A stretch of 64,000 nt of DNA from assembly GCF_014850975.1 (NCBI RefSeq), contig NZ_JACXST010000001.1, forward strand, positions 992,001 to 1,056,000, given 5' to 3'. Positions 1 to 8,908 of this stretch are shown piece after piece. Below the pieces are notes generated by a model, which did no database searches, had not been told where the DNA came from, and was given only the letters and a program-made list of their open reading frames with translations. Within the stretch, counting starts at the first letter, position 1. The number at the start of each line of letters is the position of its first letter. Source of the DNA: Methylomonas fluvii. GTDB lineage: Bacteria; Pseudomonadota; Gammaproteobacteria; Methylococcales; Methylomonadaceae. A program made the position numbers and the translations under genes.

Positions 1-45
1 TAATGAACGGGCCAAATCTTTCATTGCAAAAGCCTTTTTTGGATT

Positions 46-180
46 CCCTCACCCCTGCCCTCTCCCGGGGGGAGAGGGAGTTATATTTCCGAGCTAGATG
101 AGGCGATCCTAATTTAGTCTAGCTAACAAAAATACCGGTATTCCCCCTCTCCCCTTGGGAGAGGGCTGGGGTGAGGGGAG
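46..180. repeat. Pair of palindromic GGGAGAGGG-type repeats
   Basis: Two copies of a dispersed repeat lie at 46-80 and 143-180 in opposite orientation. Each has a core stem of CCCTCTCCC and GGGAGAGGG separated by a few bases, with a GGGTGAGGG or CCCTCACCC arm on one side. Similar copies occur at about 2800-2840, 3121-3215, 26058-26092, 27889-27925, 28975-29008 and 29038-29071, always between genes. They look like REP-type elements. Copies near gene ends could fold into RNA hairpins, but none is followed by a convincing T-run. Confidence 0.75.
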
Positions 181-263
181 TTAAAAGCCCCGGCAAATTT
201 AATTTTTTGCCCTTCAAGCAAAAATACCGAGAATAAAATTCCAGAAAGCTTTAGCGCAAATAC

Positions 264-989
264 TCAACCAAACTGCGCTGCAATCTGTGCCTGAATTTTT
301 TCCGCCATGGCTTTACGGTCAGCCGCGTCGCGGATAGGCCTGCCCACTACTATGTAATCCGCGCCGTTTTGAATCGCTTGCTCGACACTGACCGCGCGTT
401 TTTGATCATCGTCTTCGCGGTTATCCACCGGCCGGATGCCGGGAGTAATCACCAACAACTTTTCGCCCAACTGCTCCCGAATCATGGCCACTTCCATGCC
501 CGATGAAACAATGCCGTCGCAACCGATTTGTAAGGCTCTTTTAGCGCGGGACAACACCAGCTCGCGCACATCGCATTGAAAGCCCAAGTCGTCCAAGTCT
601 CCGCGATCCAGGCTGGTTAATGCGGTGACTGCCAGCACTTTTAAGTCGCCTTTCGCAGCTGCCGCTGCTTCCATAATGGAGTCGTTGCCGTGGATAGTGG
701 CCAGATCCACGCCTTTGTTACTCAGCGCTTTAATTGCCCTGTCCACCGTGGCTGGAATGTCGAAGAATTTAAGATCGACAAACACTTTTTTGTCGCGGGC
801 CTTCAGCCATTCGATAAATCCGAAATAATCACCCGACATGAATAGCTCCATGCCCACTTTGTAAAAAATCACCGCTTCACCCAGTTCTTCGACCAAAGCT
901 TGCGCTTCTGCAATGCTGGAAACATCCAGCGCCATGATCAGGCGTTCGCGGACGGGAATGGCTTTATTTGATATGAAAGATTCTGTCAT
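264..989 (-). CDS. pyrF: Orotidine 5'-phosphate decarboxylase
   Basis: Last step of de novo UMP synthesis: decarboxylation of OMP to UMP in the cytoplasm. The 241-aa product has the usual family length. It shows the N-terminal strand LIMALDV, the catalytic DLKFFDIP motif (Asp72, Lys74, Asp77) and a C-terminal phosphate-binding VVGRPI segment. The ATG is preceded on the coding strand by an AAGGA-like ribosome site. The gene stands alone, divergent from the exopolysaccharide locus that starts at 1288. Its downstream side carries the palindromic repeat pair. Assignment is secure from the motif and length. Confidence 0.95.
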   Translation of the reverse strand: MTESFISNKAIPVRERLIMALDVSSIAEAQALVEELGEAVIFYKVGMELFMSGDYFGFIEWLKARDKKVFVDLKFFDIPATVDRAIKALSNKGVDLATIHGNDSIMEAAAAAKGDLKVLAVTALTSLDRGDLDDLGFQCDVRELVLSRAKRALQIGCDGIVSSGMEVAMIREQLGEKLLVITPGIRPVDNREDDDQKRAVSVEQAIQNGADYIVVGRPIRDAADRKAMAEKIQAQIAAQFG

Positions 990-1287
990 AAGGATTATGA
1001 AATAGTCTGTTTACTGGGTTAAGGGTAGCGTTTTTATTGGTGAGCTTGGCAAGACCTGCTAAAGTGGTTTACAAGCAACGTTGATTTTTCAGTTGGTGTT
1101 TAAGTAACAATTGTTGCGCCTGCGATGACGCTAAGAAGCGGCATGCATGAAAAACTTGTAGGCACCGGACGGTTTACATGCCGCCGGGGTTTCATTAAGC
1201 TTTCATTAAGCTGAAATAATTTTGGCTTAAAGTCCTATAATCAGGCAGGCAAATGATGTACTCATTAAGCTAACCAGTATATTTGAT
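990..1287. promoter_or_regulatory. Intergenic region between pyrF and the EPS locus with CATTAAGC direct repeats
   Basis: This gap must hold the divergent promoters of pyrF and the sugar-phosphate transferase gene. An 11-base unit TTTCATTAAGC is repeated head to tail at 1190-1211, and CTCATTAAGC recurs at 1261-1270, just upstream of the start at 1288. Such spaced copies could be operator half-sites. No ribosome-binding site is obvious before the ATG at 1288. Function is inferred only from position. Confidence 0.35.
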
Positions 1288-2709
1288 ATGAATCAGTTTC
1301 GCCCAAAAGGATTTATCAGGCCGCTACAGCCCGAATTGCAAAGCATTAAACGGGCAATGGATACCGCGTTGATTTTTATCACGCTATATATCTCTCTGCA
1401 TATTTACGGCGAGACGTTTGATCGTGAATACCTAGGCTTATTCATTGTTTGCACGGTGTTGTTCGGTATATTTGCCGAGCACCAGGAAATCTATCACGGC
1501 TGGCGCGGCGACCCCCTGTTTGACGATGCCGTGCGGATATTGTTGTCGTGGATAGTGGCCTTTGCGCTGATTGCCAGCAGTTTTTTCGTGTTCGATTTTG
1601 GGTTTGAATACTCGCGGCAAGTATTGGAGCTTTGGCTGCCGCTGGCACCGCTCAGCATCATCATGCTGCACTCACTGCGCCGTTCGACATTGTCTTATTT
1701 GCGGATGCACGGGCTTAATACCCGAAACTACGCGATCTTGGGCGGCAATTCGCTCGGCAAACGCCTAAACGCCGCGTTGACTGAAATGCCGTGGCTGGGA
1801 TACAGCTTTGTGGGGTTTTTCGACGACCGCATCGAGAACAAGCAGCGCAGGCAGGATGAAGACATGGTCGACGTCATCGTCGGCGACTTCAAAGAGCTGC
1901 TGGAAAGAGCGCAGCGCGGAGAAATCGATCATATCTACATCACCTTGCCCTTGCGTGCGGAAAAGCGAATTAACCAATTGATTCGAGAACTGGCTGACAG
2001 CACCGTGTCGGTCAACATTGTTCCGGACTTTTTTACCTTCAACCTGATGCAGTCCAAACTCAGCAGCGTAAAAGGTATTCCGGTGGTCAGCGTCTTCGAT
2101 ACGCCTTTAAATTCATCGCTGGATGGCTTCGCCAAACGCCTTGAGGATCTGTTGCTGTGTGCGATCATTTTGCCGATTATCGCTATCCCGATGTTGATTA
2201 TCGCTATCGCCATCAAGATTACCTCGCCGGGGCCGGTCATTTTCAAGCAAATGCGTTACGGCGTTAAGGGCGAGCAGATCGAAGTTTGGAAATTTCGGTC
2301 GATGTCGGTGTGTGAAAATGGCGACAGCATCAAACAAGCCACCGCCAACGACAGCCGGGTGACGCCGCTAGGCAGCTTTTTGCGGCGTACCTCGTTAGAT
2401 GAATTGCCGCAGTTTCTAAACGTACTGAGCGGCACCATGTCGGTGGTCGGCCCACGGCCCCATGCCGTGGCTCATAATGAATACTACCGCAAACAAATCC
2501 AAGGCTATATGCTGCGGCACAAAATGAAACCCGGCATCACCGGTTTGGCGCAAATCAGCGGTTGCAGAGGCGAAACCGAAACCATCGATAAAATGGAAAG
2601 ACGGATTCATCACGACCTGGAATATATACGCCAGTGGTCAGTCATTTTAGATTTAAAGATTGTGATATTGACTATTTTTAAAGGGTTTGTAGGGCAGCAG
2701 GCTTATTGA
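1288..2709 (+). CDS. Undecaprenyl-phosphate sugar phosphotransferase (WcaJ/ExoY type)
   Basis: Probably transfers a hexose-1-phosphate, likely glucose, to undecaprenyl phosphate at the inner membrane, starting exopolysaccharide repeat-unit assembly. The 473-aa protein has the full PHPT layout: N-terminal membrane helices (about 25-140), a Rossmann-like CoA-binding domain (about 145-270, YAILGGN start), one more membrane hairpin (about 290-315), and a C-terminal sugar transferase domain. That domain shows FKQMRYG, WKFRSM, the LRRTSLDELPQ segment and VVGPRPH. It is the first gene of the locus and is more GC-rich than the genes that follow. The exact sugar cannot be read from the sequence. Confidence 0.9.
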   Translation: MNQFRPKGFIRPLQPELQSIKRAMDTALIFITLYISLHIYGETFDREYLGLFIVCTVLFGIFAEHQEIYHGWRGDPLFDDAVRILLSWIVAFALIASSFFVFDFGFEYSRQVLELWLPLAPLSIIMLHSLRRSTLSYLRMHGLNTRNYAILGGNSLGKRLNAALTEMPWLGYSFVGFFDDRIENKQRRQDEDMVDVIVGDFKELLERAQRGEIDHIYITLPLRAEKRINQLIRELADSTVSVNIVPDFFTFNLMQSKLSSVKGIPVVSVFDTPLNSSLDGFAKRLEDLLLCAIILPIIAIPMLIIAIAIKITSPGPVIFKQMRYGVKGEQIEVWKFRSMSVCENGDSIKQATANDSRVTPLGSFLRRTSLDELPQFLNVLSGTMSVVGPRPHAVAHNEYYRKQIQGYMLRHKMKPGITGLAQISGCRGETETIDKMERRIHHDLEYIRQWSVILDLKIVILTIFKGFVGQQAY

Positions 2710-3283
2710 GTAAAAGCTCCTCTCTTTTGAAGAAAAGAAAGCTATTAAGCTTAATCCTCACAGCTGGATGAAGCGAGGGATAATGCCTCTTAAGTCAAGT
2801 TCCCTCTCCTTGCGGGAGAGGGATGGGGTGAGAGGGATTAAACACGAAGCATTGATTAAGTCCTTCGACAGCCAGTGTACCCAAGGGGCGTAAAGACGAA
2901 CAGTAGTTACAGATTCAGTTTGTGGTGACCTTGCCCAACTTCTTTGCCCTGAGGTTATGATCGGAACCAACTTGTAAATAATTTCCTAAGGCTAACCACA
3001 CGTTTTGATTTCGTAAACCCAAATATTTAACGGACCTCTTAACAAGCTTGAAATTGTTCGGCTCTAGTACAGACGATAATAGCACTGGCGGAGACATAGA
3101 TTTATAGGAACCTCTAGAAATCTCCTCTCCCTCCGGGAGAGGGTTAGGGTGAGGGGGGTAAATAAGTGATTTTAACCCCCTCATCCCAACCTTCCCCCAA
3201 ATCAAGGAGAAGGAGGTTTTTTAATTTTTAGAGGTCCCGTTGTGTGTAAAAGGATTTAATCAAAATCTTGAAAAAAACCTTGG
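2710..3283. other. Gene-poor gap with three palindromic repeat copies
   Basis: About 570 bases without a supported gene. It contains copies of the GGGAGAGGG repeat at about 2800-2840 and 3121-3160, and a CCCTCATCCC variant at about 3178-3215. The last two face each other. Short open frames here on the minus strand translate the repeat itself and are not credible genes. Confidence 0.6.
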
Positions 3284-3598
3284 ATGCCAAACTTTGCTTT
3301 CTGGTTAAAGCCAAACAGGCACTGGGCGAACAGCGATAAACCTAGTATTTCCTCTGGCATTAGGGCAAGAGCAACAGGGCTTTGCGGAACACACAGCTAT
3401 TCCGTTATGCGTAAACAAGAAGGCATTGAATTTAAACTTGGGCCAGGACTACAGGAATGTTGGGTGCATCGACTAGATTGTATGCAGCATAACGATACTG
3501 CGGCATCTCGCGACACATATACCCATGCTCGCACAGAGCGTTTTGCATGTAGCGGACGCCGCAAATGCGCGGATTTTAACCCAAAATCAACAAGATAA
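3284..3598 (+). CDS. Doubtful 104-aa reading frame before the VanZ-like gene
   Basis: Not recognised. The frame is rich in Cys, His, Arg and Ser, with no hydrophobic segment or known motif. Its only supporting feature is that its stop overlaps the next ATG as TAATG, an arrangement often used for translational coupling. The opposite strand is also open here, so it may be relic DNA. Confidence 0.2.
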   Translation: MPNFAFWLKPNRHWANSDKPSISSGIRARATGLCGTHSYSVMRKQEGIEFKLGPGLQECWVHRLDCMQHNDTAASRDTYTHARTERFACSGRRKCADFNPKSTR

Positions 3599-3978
3599 TG
3601 GCTCACCAAGAAAGCAATCGCAACCTAGCAATAGTGTTTATTGTGTCGAGTATCGTATGGATAGCGATACTATTTATCGAATCATCACAGCCTCCGGCTG
3701 CAATCATGGGGCAAGTGTCTGGCTTGGATAAAGTGGCGCATTTTCTAGCATTTGGTGTATTAGCCTTGCTAGTGTTTGGGGCTTCGTTTAATTTGCGTTT
3801 GGGGCGATATTTGCCAGGGTTTTTAATGCCGCTATTGATTGTGACAATTATTGGTGTCACCGATGAGCTATACCAGTTATCCAACCCTAGTCGTGCTTTC
3901 GAGTTATTAGATTTAGCGGCCGATATTAGTGGTGCTATTGTATTTTTATGTTTTTGTAAATTGTTCTTAAAAAGTTGA
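3598..3978 (+). CDS. VanZ-like membrane protein
   Basis: A 126-aa inner-membrane protein with four predicted helices. It has the VanZ-family signature DKVAHFLAFG near residue 42 and TDELYQ followed by DLAADISGA near residue 105. VanZ-like proteins are common in exopolysaccharide and exosortase-linked loci, but their biochemical role is not settled. The ATG overlaps the stop of the preceding doubtful frame. The family call is firm; any function in polymer assembly is inference. Confidence 0.8.
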   Translation: MAHQESNRNLAIVFIVSSIVWIAILFIESSQPPAAIMGQVSGLDKVAHFLAFGVLALLVFGASFNLRLGRYLPGFLMPLLIVTIIGVTDELYQLSNPSRAFELLDLAADISGAIVFLCFCKLFLKS

Positions 3979-4095
3979 ATGAGTAGTCATTTAACTTTTT
4001 CAAAATAGTTTTTATTGCAGGCTGGTTTTGGCTATTTGGTATCTTGTGCGTTTAAGCTGTTTTTTCATTAATATTTAGAAAAGTGGATAATTAGA

Positions 4096-5088
4096 TTGGA
4101 TAAAAAAAGCAGACTCATTGATATTGATAAAGCCAAAGGATTTGCAATTTTTCTTGTCGTATTAGGGCATGTTGTTGCTACGGATATGCCGGCGGACAAT
4201 GAATGGTATGCGGTGCTTAAATTTTATATTTATAAGTTCCATATGCCATTCTTTATGTTTATTTCAGGATTAATAATGGCATATACATTTCCTGGTATTA
4301 GCAATAGTGCGGATTATTTTGGTTATGTTTTTAGGAGGCTAAGGAGATTGGCTCCGGGATATATTTTATTTGGAACTTTAATTTATGTAGGTAAGTTGGC
4401 ATCTTCTAACGTAATGCATGTCGATGGTTTGCCAGGGGATGTATATACTGAGATTTTTAATTTGTTATTAGTCCCTTCCCAAAGTGCAGGAGGTTCGCTT
4501 TGGTTTATCTATGTTTTAATGGAAATGTATATAGTATTTCCGTTGGTTTTGATGGCAAGTCCTCAACGGTCGATAATAATCTTATTGGTCGGTTTGGTTA
4601 TTGAGTTTGTTCCCGCTCCTAATGTATTTATGTTGGATAGATTTTGCGAATATTTTTTATTTTTTGCGGTGGGCGTTGTAGTTGTCCGGAGTTATGAAAA
4701 ATATTTAAATATCATAGATAGGTATGGTTATTTTATTGTTTTAATATTTGCTTTATCATTTGCTACAGTGTCTTTTTTTTCGCCATTGGTGTCAAAAGTC
4801 ATTATAGGTATGTTTTCTCTGCCAGGATTGCAGGCATTAATGAGAAATGGGTTTATGGCAAAAATACCAATTTGGGATGTGTTTGGCAAATACACCTACA
4901 GCATTTATTTAATGAACACAATTTTAATCGGTCTTGCAAAAGGTGTTTTATTGATGTTTGTTACTTGGGATGGGGCTAATTTTTTAATGATATTCCCTGT
5001 GCTGCTGTTGGTCGGCGTTTTTGGGCCTATTTTCGTTAAAAAATTTATATTTAACCGAGTTTCATTTTTAGACAAATTAACAAGTTAG
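4096..5088 (+). CDS. Membrane acyltransferase (acyltransferase-3 family)
   Basis: Probably O-acetylates or otherwise acylates a sugar of the exopolysaccharide from the membrane. The 330-aa protein begins IDIDKAKGFAIFLVVLGHV, the family's N-terminal motif with the conserved His, and has about ten membrane helices. The start is a TTG at 4096; no in-frame ATG precedes the motif. This is the first gene of the strongly AT-rich part of the locus. Two further genes of this family lie at 10145 and 13304, suggesting a multiply acylated polymer. Confidence 0.85.
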   Translation: MDKKSRLIDIDKAKGFAIFLVVLGHVVATDMPADNEWYAVLKFYIYKFHMPFFMFISGLIMAYTFPGISNSADYFGYVFRRLRRLAPGYILFGTLIYVGKLASSNVMHVDGLPGDVYTEIFNLLLVPSQSAGGSLWFIYVLMEMYIVFPLVLMASPQRSIIILLVGLVIEFVPAPNVFMLDRFCEYFLFFAVGVVVVRSYEKYLNIIDRYGYFIVLIFALSFATVSFFSPLVSKVIIGMFSLPGLQALMRNGFMAKIPIWDVFGKYTYSIYLMNTILIGLAKGVLLMFVTWDGANFLMIFPVLLLVGVFGPIFVKKFIFNRVSFLDKLTS

Positions 5089-5169
5089 TAATGATTTTAA
5101 CTAATATTGGTTTAATGAAAGCCGAGAATACAGTGCTCAGGAATATTAACTTTATTTATTAGACTAATA

Positions 5170-6411
5170 ATGAAAGCAGTTAGAAAAGATGCGGTTTATG
5201 GCATACTAGACCAAGGGCTAATTAGTCTTAGCAATCTTGGGATAGGTTTTTTATTAATCAAACTAACAAACAAAGAAAGCTATGGAATGTATGGTGTGGG
5301 TTTCTCTGTGATTTTATTGTGTGTTGGTGTAATCAATTCACTTATAACTACTCAAATGGCAGTATTTTCTCCTGAGAAACCCGACAAGAAAATATACTGT
5401 CTCTCTATGTTTTTTGCACAATGCATTATATTATCATTTATATGGTTAGTATTTGCAATATTAATTAGTGCTTTGCATTGTGCTAACTTTGTAAATGCGG
5501 ATATTTTTATTTATAGTTTAATAGTTTCTGTTTCGGTATTAACGGCTACATTTCACGAGTTTGTAAGAAGATATTTTTATGTGGCATTAAAGCCTGTCAG
5601 GGTGTTGCAAATAGATATTATAAATTCTGTAGTAATATTCTTGGCACTATTTTTTGCAATATATTTAAAAATATCTCTGTCACATCGCACGGCGATAGGG
5701 ATATACGGGTGTGGAGCGTTTGTAGCGGGTTTGGCAGGTTTGATGTTGGCTGGTTTAATTAAAAAAATAAAATTAATCGATATTTTTTCGAGCATTAGTG
5801 AATGTTGGCAGCATAGCCAGTGGGCTATTGGTGGAACAATTGTTTCCTGGATGCAAACGCAGGGGTATGTTGCAATGCTTTCAATTTTTGCTTCTGCCGC
5901 CGCTATTGCTGAAGCAAATGCGGCAAGATTATTTCTTGCTCCTGTAGGTTTTGTAAGTACAGGATTGGTTATGGTATTTATGCCTCGTCTAGCGATATTA
6001 AGGAAAGAGGGGGAAAGTCTAGCCCTAATTCATATGGCGCAAAAAATGTTAATGTTCATAATTGGAGTTATTTTTATCGTATCAATGCTAACTTTCATTG
6101 TCAAAGACTATGTTATAAGTTTTGCGTTTCCAAAGGAATATCACAACGTAGGCGAATTGGTTATTTTATGGGCGATAGTTTTTTTTGCTCAGGCTGTAAG
6201 GAATAACGCGGCAATACTGCTTCAGATTTATAAGAAATTTAAAGTTGTAACAATATATAACTTCTTGACGGCGATATTTACGATATTTATGACTGTCATA
6301 TTTGTAAAGATTAGAGGAGTGGAAGGAAGTATTCTGGCGATAGCGCTGGGTGAGTTAGTGTTGGCGTTTTTTTTATGGCGAGCTTTTCATTATTATTCTC
6401 TTGAAAAATAA
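5170..6411 (+). CDS. Wzx-like polysaccharide flippase
   Basis: A 413-aa protein with roughly twelve hydrophobic helices, start of the KDAVYGILDQGLISLSNLGI type typical of oligosaccharide flippases (MATE/MVF superfamily). It would move lipid-linked repeat units across the inner membrane. The next gene overlaps it by 11 bases and looks like the polymerase, giving a Wzx/Wzy pair. The assignment rests on topology, length and neighbours; flippases have few fixed motifs. Confidence 0.8.
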   Translation: MKAVRKDAVYGILDQGLISLSNLGIGFLLIKLTNKESYGMYGVGFSVILLCVGVINSLITTQMAVFSPEKPDKKIYCLSMFFAQCIILSFIWLVFAILISALHCANFVNADIFIYSLIVSVSVLTATFHEFVRRYFYVALKPVRVLQIDIINSVVIFLALFFAIYLKISLSHRTAIGIYGCGAFVAGLAGLMLAGLIKKIKLIDIFSSISECWQHSQWAIGGTIVSWMQTQGYVAMLSIFASAAAIAEANAARLFLAPVGFVSTGLVMVFMPRLAILRKEGESLALIHMAQKMLMFIIGVIFIVSMLTFIVKDYVISFAFPKEYHNVGELVILWAIVFFAQAVRNNAAILLQIYKKFKVVTIYNFLTAIFTIFMTVIFVKIRGVEGSILAIALGELVLAFFLWRAFHYYSLEK

Positions 6412-7558
6412 ATTAATAACATATCCTATGCGCATAAAAGGGAATAAGGCGAGTACCTCAGGTCCGGAAATTGCGGCGAATGCGGTAGGTGAGCGTCGCG
6501 CATATATTTCAATGATGATGCTTTTATATATTGCTCTAATAGGAATATCTTTCTTAAGATATGTATTTTATTTATTACCCATTGCTGCGCTGTTTATTTG
6601 GTTAACATACCGGAATAGATCAGTGAATTTTACTGCAATGCCGTTTTGGCTGCTACTAGCAGCTAGTATTTCATCCTTATATGAAGCAGATGCTAATGGG
6701 ATGAAAATGAGTTATCTGATGTTCGTCTATACTTTTACTTTTACGCTATTTGATTTTTCTAAGATTGAAATAAACTTTAACAAATCAATCATTTTTATTT
6801 TTTTTGTATTTTTGATACATATAGTCCTTGGCGGGGAAGTTGGTCATATTTCCTTTTCATTGATAAACTCTGAATCAACGTTTGAAAGTACATTGGCATT
6901 TCCTTTGGGAGTGCTTGCCCTGTATTTCTTCATAGTTAAGAAATATTTTTCTTTCATAATTTCCGTTGTTTTATGCGTAATCATGCTGAAGAGAATTGTA
7001 ATAGTTGCTTTGTTTTTGGCGATTGCCCCACGGTTTTTGGGGGAGCGGTTAAGAAGTTTTATTCTCAACCCATATACAGTTTCTATTTTTTGCGGATTAA
7101 CAGTTATGTTTTTAATTGAATTAGCAAAAGGTTCTTTTGATGTATTCTTTGTTGAGACAATTGACCAATCAGCAAATCAATTTACTAAAGGGCGTAAGGA
7201 GCTTTGGGATGCAACGTTAAATGTAGTAAATTTCAACTACTCGGAATTTGCGTTTTGGGGGGTTGGTCAAGGAAAGGTAACAACATTATTAGAAAACGCT
7301 TTCCATACCAAAGATATTAGATTGCATAGTGACCTTCTTTTGTTAGTGCTTCAGTTTGGAGGTTTGATATTTATATCATTCATTTTTTTTCTTAATAAGC
7401 ATGATTCAATGAATAAGCGGACGATGAGTTTATTTCTAACGACCTTGTTTCTAACGGACAACGTATTGGTATATCAGCATGTAATGGTTTTTTATTTTTT
7501 AGCTATGTCTCAGTTAGAGAGGGCAGAAAATAAAGAAGTACAAATATCCGAAAATTAA
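6401..7558 (+). CDS. Wzy-like O-antigen/exopolysaccharide polymerase
   Basis: A 385-aa very hydrophobic protein with about ten helices and a larger hydrophilic loop in the second half (about residues 235-315) ending near a GxGQGK segment, the usual Wzy plan. It would join flipped repeat units in the periplasm. The frame opens with TTG at 6401 inside the flippase gene; an in-frame ATG at 6428 is an alternative start. Sequence similarity between Wzy proteins is low, so the call depends on topology and on following a flippase. Confidence 0.65.
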   Translation: MKNKLITYPMRIKGNKASTSGPEIAANAVGERRAYISMMMLLYIALIGISFLRYVFYLLPIAALFIWLTYRNRSVNFTAMPFWLLLAASISSLYEADANGMKMSYLMFVYTFTFTLFDFSKIEINFNKSIIFIFFVFLIHIVLGGEVGHISFSLINSESTFESTLAFPLGVLALYFFIVKKYFSFIISVVLCVIMLKRIVIVALFLAIAPRFLGERLRSFILNPYTVSIFCGLTVMFLIELAKGSFDVFFVETIDQSANQFTKGRKELWDATLNVVNFNYSEFAFWGVGQGKVTTLLENAFHTKDIRLHSDLLLLVLQFGGLIFISFIFFLNKHDSMNKRTMSLFLTTLFLTDNVLVYQHVMVFYFLAMSQLERAENKEVQISEN

Positions 7559-7714
7559 TGGTTAAAGGCTTATTCTATTCGAATATAATTCACTGTGCTA
7601 ATGTATCTGTCCCACGTACAGTTTTTTAAAATTTTAATATTATATATAGCCTTCATTTGCATTTGGGAATTATTTTATATGCTAGTCATCGGTGCTTTTT
7701 GAGGTAATTATTTT

Positions 7715-8662
7715 ATGATAACAGTAGTGGTGCCGCTGTATAACAAAGCATCGACAATTGAAAGAGCAATTAATTCGGTGCTTGTACAAACGGTAGAGAA
7801 CTGGGAGTTAATAGTTGTAGACGACGGGTCTGAAGATCAAGGTGCTGAGCTGGTTTCAAGATATAATGATAAAAGAATAAGGCTAATAAGACAGAAGAAT
7901 TCAGGGGTTGCAACTGCTAGGAACGTAGGGGCGAAAGCAGCAAATAGCAGCGTATTAGCATTTTTGGATGCGGATGACTATTGGGCGACAACTCATTTAG
8001 AGAATTTAGAGAAACTTATAACTGAATACCCCGAGGCGGTTTTATACGGCAGTGCCTATTTTGGCGTTGGGGAAGATGGTGTAGCAAGAAAAATTAAGTT
8101 TAGTGGAATTGATGAACTCCCTATTAGGTTATTAATAACCGATTATTTTATGACAGTTGTCGAAAATGGTTATTTTCTATTTACTTCTTCTGTTGCAATA
8201 AAAAAAGAAATATTTGAAGACTTAGGTGGGTTTCCAGTTGGCGTCAAATCAGGTGAGGATACGCTAACATGGGCGCGCTTAGCCTGCCAAGGAGATGTGG
8301 CGTATACAAAAGTCGCCACATCATATTACATGTTACCTAACGTCAGTCTTGGCGAAAGAAAGAACTTTCTTCGTCGCCCACAAATTCCGGACTATGTCGG
8401 CAGCGAACTAATAAAGCTGCTAGATAGTTCTATAAAAAATAAAATGAGCCTACAAAAATATATAGCGTATTGGCACAGGATACGCGCGATGATTTTTTTG
8501 GAGTTAAACGAAAGAGCAAATGGTTACTTTGAAATTTGGAAGGCAATTAGTCATGATCATGTAAAGCTTAAAGATATTTTATGTTGTATTCTTCTGCTTT
8601 TACCGTTAAATATAAGAGCTTACTTTCTGTTCAATATAAGAAAAATGCGAGGTAGAGCATAG
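7715..8662 (+). CDS. Family 2 glycosyltransferase
   Basis: A 315-aa cytoplasmic GT-A enzyme. It starts ITVVVPLYNKASTIERAI and has the nucleotide-binding VVDDGS motif, GVATARNVG, and the DxD-like FLDADDYW motif that binds the metal and sugar nucleotide. A hydrophobic C-terminal stretch (about 285-305) may touch the membrane. It should add one sugar to the lipid-linked repeat unit. Donor and linkage are unknown. Strongly AT-rich like its neighbours. Confidence 0.9.
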   Translation: MITVVVPLYNKASTIERAINSVLVQTVENWELIVVDDGSEDQGAELVSRYNDKRIRLIRQKNSGVATARNVGAKAANSSVLAFLDADDYWATTHLENLEKLITEYPEAVLYGSAYFGVGEDGVARKIKFSGIDELPIRLLITDYFMTVVENGYFLFTSSVAIKKEIFEDLGGFPVGVKSGEDTLTWARLACQGDVAYTKVATSYYMLPNVSLGERKNFLRRPQIPDYVGSELIKLLDSSIKNKMSLQKYIAYWHRIRAMIFLELNERANGYFEIWKAISHDHVKLKDILCCILLLLPLNIRAYFLFNIRKMRGRA

Positions 8663-8908
8663 CTCCGTTTCAGAGCTGAAGATAATGTGTGTGAGATTAT
8701 TTGGCTAGCTGAAGCAATAGCTATCCGGTTATTATTAACCGTGCAAGCTGTATTAAGTTGCAAGAAAATTTGATACATATTCTCAATACGCAGCAAAAAT
8801 AATGGAGAAAATGGCTTTAAATACCTATATGCTAGTCTGTTTAGTTAATGCTTTTTTGGTCAATTAAAGCAGCTTGTCGGGATTCGATAAATTAAGTCAA
8901 AATATAGA

